In this document: in pieces, positions 9,097 through 18,273 of the stretch | Layout: each line of letters begins with the position of its first letter | Position numbering within the stretch: position 1 is the stretch's first letter | From: Marine Group III euryarchaeote CG-Epi1 | GTDB lineage: Archaea > Thermoplasmatota > Poseidoniia > MGIII > CG-Epi1 | NCBI GenBank assembly: GCA_001875345.1 | Contig: MIZA01000003.1 | Span: 1 to 40,290, forward strand | Direction: 5' to 3' | DNA: 40,290 nt | Translations under genes and position numbers: made by a program | Notes under the pieces: generated by a model | What the model saw: the letters and a program-made list of their open reading frames with translations, nothing else | The model's database searches: none | What the model was told of the DNA's origin: nothing

Positions 9097-9434
9097 TACT
9101 CACTATCATTTTTCTGTTCTTTTTCTAGATGCTTTGTTATATTTTTAACTTCTTTTTGAAGACTGTTAATATCGTCTTTTAGTCTTAGCATTGAAACTTC
9201 GAAAGGTGTAAAACCCTGAGTTGATAAAGTCCTAGTGGCTATAAACATTCCGAGAAGAACGCCACCCAAAACTGCAGCCAATGATACAGTATATACTGAG
9301 AATGCATAAAACGTTAACAAAGAACTTACATCAAATTGAACATATCCCGTTAAGAATAAAATTAAATAAAGCAGAAATGCAACAACTGTAGCTACTGTGA
9401 CCTGATATGCAAGCGGTGCTTGAGTTATATTCAT
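9096..9434 (-). CDS. Small two-helix membrane protein with a coiled-coil tail, unknown function
   Basis: Unrecognised protein of 112 residues. Two hydrophobic segments are visible (about residues 12-32 and 42-66), followed by a charged, probably coiled-coil tail (about 80-110) rich in Lys, Glu and Leu. This gives a hairpin in the membrane with a cytoplasmic helix. The ATG shares its A with the TAA stop of the lipoprotein gene before it (TAATG), so the two are almost certainly co-translated. It may assemble with that lipoprotein, but no function can be assigned. Confidence 0.7.
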   Translation of the reverse strand: MNITQAPLAYQVTVATVVAFLLYLILFLTGYVQFDVSSLLTFYAFSVYTVSLAAVLGGVLLGMFIATRTLSTQGFTPFEVSMLRLKDDINSLQKEVKNITKHLEKEQKNDSE

Positions 9435-9886
9435 TATTTATAATTTAAAGGAGTACTATAAGGCAGTTTCCACTCTTTTTCATCGTAATCATCAACATCA
9501 TCCTCATTCAAAATTATTGCATCTAATATCATTTTATTATCAGTTGAATCTAGGCTCACTTTAAGTTTACAATTAAGCTCCCAGTGAACATCAGATAAAT
9601 CTGCTTTGAAAGTAAAAGAAATAAAATTTTCTGAGTCTTTAGTTAAATCATCAAAAGAAATCTTTTTTTGATGACTGTAAGCAGATGAAGCCGTATCATT
9701 TCCGTCACTTGAAACAATTGTGAAATTGCCCATTTTAGTCCTAGGAACTGTATAAAGATAAACCCAAAAATCATCTCCATCTGAATCTATTTGAAACGTT
9801 ACAATTGTTCGATTTGGTGATGAATCTGTACAGCCTGTGAATGATGCTGTGAACAAAATTATCGCGAAAACAACACTTCGGAACAT
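9434..9886 (-). CDS. Putative small lipoprotein, unknown function
   Basis: Secreted protein of 150 residues. The N-terminus is a short signal peptide that ends in a lipobox-like SFTGC around residues 15-19, so the mature protein would be anchored through its N-terminal cysteine. The rest is a predicted beta-rich domain with many Asp, Ser and Thr residues, rather like a single Ig-type sandwich. It is the first gene of a pair with the two-helix membrane protein. It is divergent from the gene at 9950, with 63 bases between the two starts. A TATA-like CTTATTAT on the minus strand at about 9909-9917 would give a leaderless transcript. I recognise no family. Confidence 0.7.
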   Translation of the reverse strand: MFRSVVFAIILFTASFTGCTDSSPNRTIVTFQIDSDGDDFWVYLYTVPRTKMGNFTIVSSDGNDTASSAYSHQKKISFDDLTKDSENFISFTFKADLSDVHWELNCKLKVSLDSTDNKMILDAIILNEDDVDDYDEKEWKLPYSTPLNYK

Positions 9887-9949
9887 AATACTATTTAGAA
9901 AAAGGGGATAATAAGGATACTCTCAATAAGGGGCATTCGTAGGCCATTC

Positions 9950-10393
9950 ATGCCTACAACTGCATTTAGATTAATTTCTATTGAAGCAAAAAGTCATCGT
10001 AAAGCCACAAGACAAAAAGAATTGCAAATTAACCACAGTACAACGATCTTATCATCTAGAATCAAAAGTGATAATCAATTAAATGTAGAAATAAGATATT
10101 CTGTATCTTATGGATTATTAGGCATGGTACAATTAGATTGCGAAGTTATGTATTCTGATAAAAAAAATGATGTGATTAAATCTGCCCAAAGCCAATGGGA
10201 AAAAGAACACAAACTACCTGAAAAAATGACCGGTGAGCTATACAATAGAGTCTTAGGCGAAGGGTCTTTTGAGGTACTAAATATAGCTAGGAAATTAGGG
10301 TTACCCCCGCCTTTTAAGATTGAAGTGCCTCAAGTTAAGATGGGTGAAAATAAAAACATTAAGCCTAACATAAACAGTCCTGAAATTGCCTAA
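9950..10393 (+). CDS. Uncharacterised alpha/beta protein, 147 aa
   Basis: Not recognised with confidence. The first 70 residues look like four beta strands (for example FRLISIEAKS and VEIRYSVSYG), followed by a helical region with an amphipathic stretch around 85-120 and a proline-rich segment LGLPPPFKIEVP. No signal or membrane segment is present. The strand order and the internal phrase LGMVQLDCEVMY recall archaeal SecB-like proteins such as MJ0357, but this is a weak impression. The next gene, a zinc-ribbon membrane protein, starts two bases after its stop, so they form an operon. Confidence 0.65.
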   Translation: MPTTAFRLISIEAKSHRKATRQKELQINHSTTILSSRIKSDNQLNVEIRYSVSYGLLGMVQLDCEVMYSDKKNDVIKSAQSQWEKEHKLPEKMTGELYNRVLGEGSFEVLNIARKLGLPPPFKIEVPQVKMGENKNIKPNINSPEIA

Positions 10394-10395
10394 AA

Positions 10396-11292
10396 ATGCC
10401 AAATATAAACTTCAATTGTCCAAGTTGCGAAAAAAAGGATAAAATTACTCTGATGGGAGAAAGCCACGGCCTCTTTGAAAAAAAATGTAAAGAATGTGGA
10501 ATTATTATTGAATTAACTGTTGAGGATAGCGAATTAAAAGAAACTAGAACAAAGAAGAAATACCTTCCAAAGATTAAAACTAAAATCCCTGAAGATTACC
10601 AAAAATACGACTTTAATCACGAAGAGGGGAAAAATAAGGAAAAACACTTTTGGGTTAAAACGATTTCTTTTTTAATCTTAAGTGCATCAATAATGGGATT
10701 AATGACTGGAGGGTCACTTTACTTTGCACCGGAACAATTTAGTGATTCTGAAGACATAAAAATAAACTTAATTATTGAAAACAACACTGATTATATTGAT
10801 TTTGCAGTGATAATTATAGATAATAAAGAAGTTAATCAGTCATATTTGGATAATGGAACATATAATATTTTTTTGAAACCTGGAAAGTACGAAATTAAAG
10901 TGAGCGCCGAAGGACATAAGACCTCAATTATGACTGTTTATATTCCTCCACAAGATCCTGATTTGAGCTTAATTGATTATAGCACAGGTCTAGAAGGAGT
11001 TAACCGTTTTACTTTTGAACTCGAGGAAGGAGAAGGAAATATAATTCAAGACGAAAATACATATCTTAAAATGCTTAACTGGTGTCCAATATTAATTTTA
11101 CTATTTTCATTGGTAGGCGTCTGGGGTTCATGGGTTACATACACTTTACAATCTTATAAAAATGCACAAATTGGGGCGTTTTTTTCAATAATGGCTATGG
11201 GATTCTTAATTATAGGTCCATTACTAGGAATTATTGCATTAATTCTATTACCAAAAATTAAAAAAAATTTCACCGGTCATTTTAAAAAGTAG
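10396..11292 (+). CDS. Zinc-ribbon membrane protein with a PEGA-like outer domain
   Basis: Membrane protein of 298 residues with an unusual domain order. The N-terminus is a cytoplasmic zinc ribbon (CPSC at about 8-11 and CKEC at about 31-34). A charged linker and one membrane helix (about 89-110) follow. Next is an external domain of about 100 residues ending in a PEGA-like phrase, LKPGKYEIKVSAEGHKT. Two more membrane helices lie near the C-terminus (about 230-250 and 258-290) before a lysine-rich end. PEGA domains are common in archaeal surface proteins. The cytoplasmic metal ribbon could bind protein or nucleic acid, but no role can be assigned. It lies 18 bases before gatE on the same strand. 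Confidence 0.8.
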   Translation: MPNINFNCPSCEKKDKITLMGESHGLFEKKCKECGIIIELTVEDSELKETRTKKKYLPKIKTKIPEDYQKYDFNHEEGKNKEKHFWVKTISFLILSASIMGLMTGGSLYFAPEQFSDSEDIKINLIIENNTDYIDFAVIIIDNKEVNQSYLDNGTYNIFLKPGKYEIKVSAEGHKTSIMTVYIPPQDPDLSLIDYSTGLEGVNRFTFELEEGEGNIIQDENTYLKMLNWCPILILLFSLVGVWGSWVTYTLQSYKNAQIGAFFSIMAMGFLIIGPLLGIIALILLPKIKKNFTGHFKK

Positions 11293-11310
11293 ATTATTTG
11301 AATTAAGAAA

Positions 11311-13029
11311 GTGGCGCTTAAAGCAGGATTAGAAATTCATCAGCAATTAAACAGCGGAAAACTATTTTGTAATTGTGATACCAATGATAATGGTAAAGAT
11401 TTATTATTTAGGAGAAAACTTCATGCAACTTCAAGTGAAATGGGGGAAGTAGATATTGCTGCAAAAACTGAACAAATTAAATTATTTACCTATTATAACA
11501 AAAGCTGTAATTGTTTAATTTATGCCGATGAGGAGCCACCAAGAGGGCCAAATGAAGATGCTGTAAGGATTGCACTACAATTTGCAAAGTTAGTAGGGGC
11601 AAAGGTAGTTGAAGAAATGCATTTCATGAGGAAAGTAGTGGTGGATGGATCTAACACAAGTGGATTTCAAAGAACCGGACTAATAGCGACTGGAGGGGAG
11701 ATTGAATATAATGGTAAAATACTCGAACTTGACCAATTATGTCTTGAGGAAGATTCATGCCGACATGGAGATGAAAATCATGAATACCTACTGGACAGGC
11801 TCGGAATCCCTCTTTTAGAAATTACTACTAAGCCACAATTGAACGATAGTAAAGATGTGCAGAGTGCTGCGAAAGCAATTGGAAGACTACTCAGAGCATG
11901 TAATGTTAGACGAGGGCTTGGGACAATTAGGCAAGATGTAAATGTTTCAGTAAACAACGGGCAAAGAGTTGAATTAAAAGGATTTCAAGATTTAAGCTCA
12001 ATGCCAAAGGTGGTTGAAAATGAGGTAAAAAGACAAACTACTCTAAATGAAATTGAGAAGGGAAATATTGACAAAGTGACCGTTGTAAATGATTGTTTTA
12101 AAGAAAAAAAAGAATTCGCTCTAGCATTAAGAATTGATAAGTGGAAAGGTATTTTGGGAAACAAGAATTCTCCAGATAATCATGTAAGAATGGGTAAAGA
12201 ACTTGCTGATTATGCTAAAAGAGCTGGAATGAAGGGAATAATGCATAGTGATGAGTTACCTGCGTATGGAATTGACGGTGACGAAACAGATCAGATTAAA
12301 AGAAAGCTTAAATGTAAGGAAAATGACGCATTCATACTCATATTTGGTAAAGAAAAAAAAGTTGAGAATGCAATGAATCTGGTAATTGAAAGAATTAAAA
12401 CTAATGGAGTACCGGCTGAAGTAAGAAAAGTCACTCCTGAAAATCTTACCAAATACTTAAGACCTATGCCTGGAGCATCGAGGATGTATCCTGAAACGGA
12501 CATTGCACCATTCAAAATTAGTGGCATAAATGTCTCAAAACCTAAAACTTTAGATGAAAGGGAAAAAAACTTGCCCCTCAATGATGAAGAATCAAAACAG
12601 TTAGTCAGTAGAGAACTTGACGGAAAATTTAATTATTTAAATGATAAATATGAAATACCGAAACTAATTTCTCGTATTTTACTACATACATTACCACAGC
12701 TTAATGATGAAGGTGAAAAGATAAGCATTGGAGATTTAGAAAAAGTTCTTGATTTATTCAAAGATGGAGTACTTGTTAAAGAAGGCATTCCAAACGCACT
12801 AATTCAATCAAGTAATAATGAAGAAATCGAAATTAATAGTGGAAATATAGATAATGAAGTTCGTGATTTTATAAATGATTTAATTAAGGAAAGGGAACAA
12901 TTCATAAAAGAGAGAGGAATGGGGGCTGTCGGTGCTTTAATGGGTCCCGTAATGTCTGAATTTAGAGGGAAAATGGACGGCGGCGACATAAATAAAATAT
13001 TAATGAAAAAAATTAAGGAGATTTTATGA
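11311..13029 (+). CDS. gatE: Glu-tRNA(Gln) amidotransferase subunit E
   Basis: With GatD (not in this window), GatE converts Glu-tRNA(Gln) to Gln-tRNA(Gln), the archaeal route to glutaminyl-tRNA. The N-terminal GatB-like kinase and transamidation core begins AGLEIHQQLNSGKLFC and has the zinc-type cysteine pairs CNC at about 19-21 and near 70, the RRKLHATSSE stretch and LLEITTKP. The AspRS-like GAD insertion follows at about 270-400. A helical YqeY-type tail ends with MGAVGALMGPVMSEF, which contacts the tRNA. At 572 residues it is a little shorter than well-known GatE proteins (about 610-630). The start is GTG, forced by an in-frame TGA just upstream. Its stop overlaps the next start as ATGA. 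Confidence 0.96.
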   Translation: MALKAGLEIHQQLNSGKLFCNCDTNDNGKDLLFRRKLHATSSEMGEVDIAAKTEQIKLFTYYNKSCNCLIYADEEPPRGPNEDAVRIALQFAKLVGAKVVEEMHFMRKVVVDGSNTSGFQRTGLIATGGEIEYNGKILELDQLCLEEDSCRHGDENHEYLLDRLGIPLLEITTKPQLNDSKDVQSAAKAIGRLLRACNVRRGLGTIRQDVNVSVNNGQRVELKGFQDLSSMPKVVENEVKRQTTLNEIEKGNIDKVTVVNDCFKEKKEFALALRIDKWKGILGNKNSPDNHVRMGKELADYAKRAGMKGIMHSDELPAYGIDGDETDQIKRKLKCKENDAFILIFGKEKKVENAMNLVIERIKTNGVPAEVRKVTPENLTKYLRPMPGASRMYPETDIAPFKISGINVSKPKTLDEREKNLPLNDEESKQLVSRELDGKFNYLNDKYEIPKLISRILLHTLPQLNDEGEKISIGDLEKVLDLFKDGVLVKEGIPNALIQSSNNEEIEINSGNIDNEVRDFINDLIKEREQFIKERGMGAVGALMGPVMSEFRGKMDGGDINKILMKKIKEIL

Positions 13030-14234
13030 TTGAGGAAGCTCTAATTTTAGCTGCAGGAAAAGGCACCCGAATGTGGCCATTAACTGAGAACTATCCAAAA
13101 CCGTTGCTACCTTTGTGTGGTAAACCGATAATCGAACAACAAATAACGGCATTAAGAAAAGTTGGCGTTTCTAAAATTAACATATTAATTGGACATAGGA
13201 TGAAGGAAATTTCCGACTTAGTTGGAACTGGAGAAAAATATAACGTTGAAATTAAGTATATTGTTCAAAACGAACAAAAAGGTACTGGGCACGCCGTGTC
13301 TTTAGCTGAGGAACACGTTGACGGAGCATTCTTTTGTTTGAATGGAGATACTTTAATTGATGAGGAAAATTTAAATTTATTATCTAATCAAAAAAATCAA
13401 ATGGCAATGATGATTACAACCGTTGATGATGGCAGAAACTTTGGTGTAGTTCAAACCAAAGATGGACTTCTTACGTCAATAATTGAAAAAGGTGTAAAAG
13501 GGCCTGCATCAATAAACGCAGGAATATATTTATTTAATAAAAAAATATTTAAATCTCTTAAATCTATTAAAAAATCTATCAGAAATGAATTGGAACTAAC
13601 TGACGCTTTAAAATTAAATGATATCTATACTGTAAATTATAGAGGTTTCTGGAGAGACATTGGATCTCCATGGGACTTGCTTACTGCAAATGAAGTTTAT
13701 ATCGAAGAAATTCAGAATGACATTAAGGGAACGGTTGAAAAGAACGTGAATCTAAAAGGGGACGTTCATCTGGGAAAAGATTCTGTATTAAAATCCGGAA
13801 CTTACATTGAAGGGCCTGTTTGGATTGGTAAAAATTGTGTAATCGGACCTAACGCTTATCTTAGAAGAGGAACTGTTTTATGTGGAAATAATAAGGTAGG
13901 GGCTTCCTCGGAAATTAAAAATTCTATCCTATTTGAAAATGCAAAAGCACCACACCACAATTATGTGGGTGATTCAATTATTGGTAAAAACTGTAATTTA
14001 GGTTCGGGAACTAAAATTGCAAATTTAAGATTGGATAAAAAAGAAATAACTGTTGTACATAAAGGTCAGCGAGTCAATACTTCTAGGAGAAAACTAGGAG
14101 CAATCATAGGAGATAACGTGGCAACCGGAATTAATTCTTCAATAAATTCAGGAACCATTATAGGAAGCGATACTAAAATTGGTCCAAATGCACTTATTTC
14201 AGGCACTTATGAAAGTAAAAGTTTGATTATATAA
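13026..14234 (+). CDS. glmU: GlmU-like sugar-1-phosphate nucleotidyltransferase/acetyltransferase
   Basis: Bifunctional enzyme that makes an NDP-sugar, most likely UDP-N-acetylglucosamine. The N-terminal nucleotidyltransferase has the signature LAAGKGTRMWPLT and the PKPLLPLCGKP loop, with the metal-binding aspartate in NGDTLID near residue 110. The C-terminal half is a left-handed beta helix of hexapeptide repeats. It contains the acetyltransferase-type segment APHHNYVGDSIIG with a candidate catalytic histidine near 310, then LGSGTKIANLR. Length (402) and layout resemble the characterised archaeal enzyme ST0452. Sugar specificity is not readable from sequence. It is joined to gatE by ATGA and to the following glycosyltransferase by TAATG, so its product probably feeds a glycan. 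Confidence 0.9.
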   Translation: MIEEALILAAGKGTRMWPLTENYPKPLLPLCGKPIIEQQITALRKVGVSKINILIGHRMKEISDLVGTGEKYNVEIKYIVQNEQKGTGHAVSLAEEHVDGAFFCLNGDTLIDEENLNLLSNQKNQMAMMITTVDDGRNFGVVQTKDGLLTSIIEKGVKGPASINAGIYLFNKKIFKSLKSIKKSIRNELELTDALKLNDIYTVNYRGFWRDIGSPWDLLTANEVYIEEIQNDIKGTVEKNVNLKGDVHLGKDSVLKSGTYIEGPVWIGKNCVIGPNAYLRRGTVLCGNNKVGASSEIKNSILFENAKAPHHNYVGDSIIGKNCNLGSGTKIANLRLDKKEITVVHKGQRVNTSRRKLGAIIGDNVATGINSSINSGTIIGSDTKIGPNALISGTYESKSLII

Positions 14235-15355
14235 TGCACATTCTTCAAGTAACTCCATATTTTTTTCCGCACTTTGGTGGAGTAGAATCACACGTGCTAG
14301 GTCTCTCTGAGAACTTGATTAAATTGGGTCACGAAGTTGAGGTTGTAACCTCAAGATATAGTAGGATGCCAGAAACTGAAAATCTTAATGGAATAAAAAT
14401 TACAAGACTACCTCAATGGATCAATATGTACAATACACCAGTAGTAACTTCCATACGGCAATTTGTTAGAAGGACTCATGCTGACATTGTGCATATTCAT
14501 TCACCGCCTCCATTTACAGAGAGGTTTGCAGCAAAAGGAGCCAAAGATGCTGGAAAACCTTTCGTTGTGACTCATCATTGTGACTTAGAGCTAAAAGGGT
14601 TTTTTGGTAATACTGTTGTGAATTTTTATCAAAAATATCTAGGAGACTATCCTCTGAGAGAGGCAAATAGAGTAATTTCAACTACAGACAGCTATGCTAC
14701 CACATCGCGTACTTTGTGGGATATCGATGTGACAGTAATTCCAAATGCTGTTGATATCAGCCGATTTAATATCCATAATGATGGTAAAATAATAAGAGAT
14801 AAATACTCTTGTCAAGACGAACCTCTAGGCCTTTTCGTTGGGAGGCTAGTTCCTCACAAAGGTATCGGAATTCTGATAAGAAGTTTAACTTATACAAAAA
14901 GAGGGAAATTATTAATTGTAGGAGATGGACCATATAAAAAATGGCTAGTTAATCTAGTTAAAAAATTAGATTTAAAAGATAGAGTGATATTCGTAGGCCC
15001 TGTTGATGATTATTGGTTACCATCATATTATTCAGCTACAGATGCTGTTATTTTACCCTCAACATCTAGGCTAGAAGCCTTTGGAATTGTTGGCTTAGAG
15101 GGTATGGCCTCTGGAAAACCTTTGATTTTAAGCGATATACCTGGAGTAAGAGATGTTATATCTGAAAAAGAAGGCTACATTGTAGAACCATTGGATCCAA
15201 GTGCAATAGCTGCAGCATTAGAAAAAATCTGGAATGCACCGGAGATGGCTCGCGAAATGGGGAAGAGAGGCCGAGAAAGAGTGGAAAAACTTTTTTCTTG
15301 GGAAAAAGTATCTAGGGATATTGAGAGTATATTTACTGAAATTTTAACTAAATGA
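14234..15355 (+). CDS. GT4 family glycosyltransferase
   Basis: Retaining glycosyltransferase with the GT-B fold, using an NDP-sugar. The N-terminal half has the acceptor-side glycine loop FFPHFGGVESHVLGL. The C-terminal half has the nucleotide-sugar phrase GLFVGRLVPHKGIGIL, the E-x7-E type motif EAFGIVGLEGMASGKP (about 285-300) and SDIPGVRDVI. There are no obvious membrane helices, so it is probably a peripheral cytoplasmic enzyme. It is translationally coupled (TAATG) to the nucleotidyltransferase that may supply its donor. The likely pathway is lipid-linked glycan or protein N-glycosylation, but the acceptor is unknown. Its 3' end overlaps the convergent TPR gene by eight bases. Confidence 0.92.
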   Translation: MHILQVTPYFFPHFGGVESHVLGLSENLIKLGHEVEVVTSRYSRMPETENLNGIKITRLPQWINMYNTPVVTSIRQFVRRTHADIVHIHSPPPFTERFAAKGAKDAGKPFVVTHHCDLELKGFFGNTVVNFYQKYLGDYPLREANRVISTTDSYATTSRTLWDIDVTVIPNAVDISRFNIHNDGKIIRDKYSCQDEPLGLFVGRLVPHKGIGILIRSLTYTKRGKLLIVGDGPYKKWLVNLVKKLDLKDRVIFVGPVDDYWLPSYYSATDAVILPSTSRLEAFGIVGLEGMASGKPLILSDIPGVRDVISEKEGYIVEPLDPSAIAAALEKIWNAPEMAREMGKRGRERVEKLFSWEKVSRDIESIFTEILTK

Positions 15356-17075
15356 CTAATTCTTTATCAATATTAGACAGTATAATTTGACAGGAACTAA
15401 AATCTTCACCTTTCTTTTTCAATGCAGAACCTTTACCGTATAATGCTTCAGAACATAAAGAATCGATCCCTATAGCCATATCAAAAAAATCAATTGCTTC
15501 ATCAAAGTCCTTAATTTTAATTGAAATCCAACCTGCATTTAAAAAACCATTAAGTTCGCGGGGAAATGCCCGAACGAACTTTTTCGCAAAAAATATTGAA
15601 TCTGAAAATTCTTCTAGTATTAAGAAACATTGACTTAGCAACAAAAAATGTTTTGAATTCTTTTTATCAAGAAATTCAAGTGCTAATTTAGGATCTATGT
15701 CTAAAATTTTTTCCGCTATAGTTTCCTGTACTTGGGAACTTTTTCCTTTGAAAAACAAAAATTCTTCTATCCTATCTATTATCTCTTCACCGGATAGTGT
15801 TTTTAGCAATAATGACTTCCCAGTTATTGAATTTGAATCAATTTCTAAACCTTTCTCAATTAATTTCCGAGCTTCTGAAAGTTTATCAAAATCAATCATC
15901 ACTTGTGCATTCCTAAAATAGGGCCGACCTGTGCCAGGAGCTACAGATATTGCATTAGAATATTGACGAAAGCCTTCATGTACTATTCCTGCGACTTGTA
16001 AAATACGTCCCTTTTCTATCCAATCTAAATCTCTCATCCTGTTCCTTGAAAGAATATCTTGAGCCCTAACTGCTTCATCAAAGCATTGCATAGCTTGCAA
16101 AGTATTTCCAATTTCCATATTTATATCGCCTAGAGCTATCCAACAAGGTACATGTTGCCCGTCAACAGATAAGCCTAAATTGATTATTTGCCTTGCCTTA
16201 TCATATAATTTTAAACTTTGAAAACAACGACCTAACGCCTCATGGTAATCTGGATCCTCAGAATCTAACTCTATCGAAGTTTCTATAAATTCAAGTCCTT
16301 CTTCGGGACGGCCCAGACGAGTCAGCGCACGACCTTTGGCCATCCAAGCATAATGAAACGTCGAATCTAATTCTATAGCTTTTTCATGGTAATATATTGA
16401 TTCTTCATATCTATGCAAATGATCTAGTGCATTACCAATATTATTGACAGCGATTACATATTCTTCATCTAATTTCAGAGATTCTTCATAAAGTTCAATA
16501 CTCCTCTCGTAAAGGCCTTGATTATAATGAACATTCGCCAAATTATTCCATGCAATCTTATCACTGGGATCTAAATCTACTGCACGTTGATAATAATCCT
16601 TTGAATCATTTAGTCTCCCGGATAATTGAAGGGTGTAACCATAATTGTACCAAGCTACAGCATATGTAGGATCTGATTTCATTGATTCATCATAACATCG
16701 TAAAGCCTCATTCCAACGATTAATATTGAAATTAGCAAATCCTCTATTATTCCATGCAGGTGCATTTCTTGGCTCTAATTCAAGTGAAATAGCGTATGCG
16801 CCTATGGCATCCTCATATCTAGATAATCTTTGCAATGAATCTCCTAATCTCATGTGATATCTAGCGACCTCGGGAGCTAATTTACATGCTTTTTCATAAA
16901 AAACTCTAGCCTCATTTGGGGAATTCTGAGACATCTCGAGCATTCCCAATCTGTTGAAAATTTGGGGATCTTCGGGAGCAAGAGATGAGGCCTGCAAAAA
17001 TTTTGACTTTGCCGAAGAATAATTCCCATTCTCATAATCCATTTCACCTTCTTCAATAAGATCTATAACATCCAT
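15348..17075 (-). CDS. TPR repeat protein, 575 aa
   Basis: Cytoplasmic scaffold built of tetratricopeptide repeats. At least eight consecutive 34-residue repeats are clear from about residue 35 to 310, each with the W/Y-x-x-x-G and A-x-x-x-Y/F pattern (for example AWNNRGFANFNINRWNEAL). More degenerate repeats continue to the end, and the last is well formed near 520-560. No other domain, signal or membrane segment is seen. The start shares an A with the stop of the preceding TPR gene (TAATG), so the two are made together and may bind each other or one client. TPR proteins usually hold protein complexes; the partner is unknown. Confidence 0.88.
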   Translation of the reverse strand: MDVIDLIEEGEMDYENGNYSSAKSKFLQASSLAPEDPQIFNRLGMLEMSQNSPNEARVFYEKACKLAPEVARYHMRLGDSLQRLSRYEDAIGAYAISLELEPRNAPAWNNRGFANFNINRWNEALRCYDESMKSDPTYAVAWYNYGYTLQLSGRLNDSKDYYQRAVDLDPSDKIAWNNLANVHYNQGLYERSIELYEESLKLDEEYVIAVNNIGNALDHLHRYEESIYYHEKAIELDSTFHYAWMAKGRALTRLGRPEEGLEFIETSIELDSEDPDYHEALGRCFQSLKLYDKARQIINLGLSVDGQHVPCWIALGDINMEIGNTLQAMQCFDEAVRAQDILSRNRMRDLDWIEKGRILQVAGIVHEGFRQYSNAISVAPGTGRPYFRNAQVMIDFDKLSEARKLIEKGLEIDSNSITGKSLLLKTLSGEEIIDRIEEFLFFKGKSSQVQETIAEKILDIDPKLALEFLDKKNSKHFLLLSQCFLILEEFSDSIFFAKKFVRAFPRELNGFLNAGWISIKIKDFDEAIDFFDMAIGIDSLCSEALYGKGSALKKKGEDFSSCQIILSNIDKELVI

Positions 17076-18199
17076 TATTCACCAATTGTCTTTTTCAATC
17101 TAACTATCGCATCTTCTGTATCTTTCTTTAATTTCGCCCATTCAGCTCCACCATGTTCTCTTGAATCTGGCTTATGATTTAACGCAGTACTGTAGCTTTC
17201 AAGAGCTTCCCGTGGCCTATCAAGTAATTCCAAGGCATAGCCCTTGTTGTGCCAAGCCCATGCATATTCCTCTTTCAAAGCTAGAGCTCTTTCATAACAA
17301 TCAAGTGATTCTTCTAGTCTATTTAATTGCCTTAAAGTAACTCCCCGATTATTCCAAGCACTTCTGTTATTAGGATTCAACTCTGTAGAAGTCTGAAACG
17401 CTGTTAAAGCATCTTTTAGATCTCCGACCCTGAATAATGCCTTTCCAAGATTAAACCAACAAATCGAATACTTAGGATTTGATGCTAAAGCTCTACGATA
17501 ACTATCAATGGCTTTGTGATTATAGCCTAACCTACTAAGCGCTACTCCCCTGTCATTGAAGACTATCTCATCGTCTACATTGATACTTTTCTTCAATGCT
17601 TCTGATGCTTCGGCGTACTCATTTAACTCATCGTGCGATATTCCCTTAGCCTTCAAAACTTCATTATCTCGGGGTCGAAACTCTAAAACTTTATCAAATG
17701 ATTCTAAAGCTTCTCTATACCTGCCTCTTTGATGATTGATTTTGCCTAATTGATATAATGCATCCCTGTTTTCTGAATCCAATTTTAATAGCTTAGTGAA
17801 AGATGATATTGATTGCTGAAAATTACCTAATTCTTTTTGAATCAATCCTTCGACATAAAGTGAAGAAGTGTTGTCGGGATTTTCCGACAAGGAATGCTGT
17901 ACTGCCTCCAATGATTTTTCCATTTCATTCATTTTATAGTAGCACATCGCAATGTCCTTGAAAAGAATATGGCGACGTTTAATTTTATCTGATAAAATCA
18001 ATAATATTTCAAGACAATCTGAATATTTTCCATTTTTAAAAAATATTTTAGCTAACTCATGATTGAGACTATTATCCTCAGGTTTTAGCTCTAATGCTTT
18101 CAATATACTACTTTCAGCTTTACTATAATCTTCCAATTTTTTATATGAAACTGCCTCTAATTTTAATGATTTAATTTGCGATTCTATACTCTTGGTCAC
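17075..18199 (-). CDS. TPR repeat protein, 374 aa
   Basis: Second tetratricopeptide protein, first gene of the pair. About nine to ten repeats cover residues 15-350; the best are AWNNRGVTLRQLNRLEESL and AWHNKGYALELLDRPREAL near the C-terminus. These closely resemble repeats in the downstream protein, so the pair may have arisen by duplication of repeat blocks. The start is GTG at 18199, with a TATA-like box 19-29 bases upstream, suggesting a leaderless message. It is divergent from hutH with 74 bases between the two starts. Confidence 0.88.
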   Translation of the reverse strand: MTKSIESQIKSLKLEAVSYKKLEDYSKAESSILKALELKPEDNSLNHELAKIFFKNGKYSDCLEILLILSDKIKRRHILFKDIAMCYYKMNEMEKSLEAVQHSLSENPDNTSSLYVEGLIQKELGNFQQSISSFTKLLKLDSENRDALYQLGKINHQRGRYREALESFDKVLEFRPRDNEVLKAKGISHDELNEYAEASEALKKSINVDDEIVFNDRGVALSRLGYNHKAIDSYRRALASNPKYSICWFNLGKALFRVGDLKDALTAFQTSTELNPNNRSAWNNRGVTLRQLNRLEESLDCYERALALKEEYAWAWHNKGYALELLDRPREALESYSTALNHKPDSREHGGAEWAKLKKDTEDAIVRLKKTIGE

Positions 18200-18216
18200 G
18201 TTTTAGCATAAGCGGG

Positions 18217-18228
18217 TTATAAAAAAAC
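18217..18228 (-). promoter_or_regulatory. TATA-like promoter of the TPR gene pair
   Basis: The minus strand reads TTTTTTTATAAC here, 18-29 bases before the GTG at 18199. This fits a leaderless start and supports the GTG. Confidence 0.5.
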
Positions 18229-18243
18229 TAAAGGGACAGTGAA

Positions 18244-18253
18244 TTTTATTTAA
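18244..18253 (+). promoter_or_regulatory. TATA-like promoter of hutH
   Basis: TTTTATTTAA lies 21-30 bases before the ATG at 18274, the archaeal TATA distance for a leaderless transcript. It lies close to the opposite-strand TPR promoter, so expression of the two may be linked. Confidence 0.55.
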
Positions 18254-18273
18254 GTACTAATATCTACATTAAA

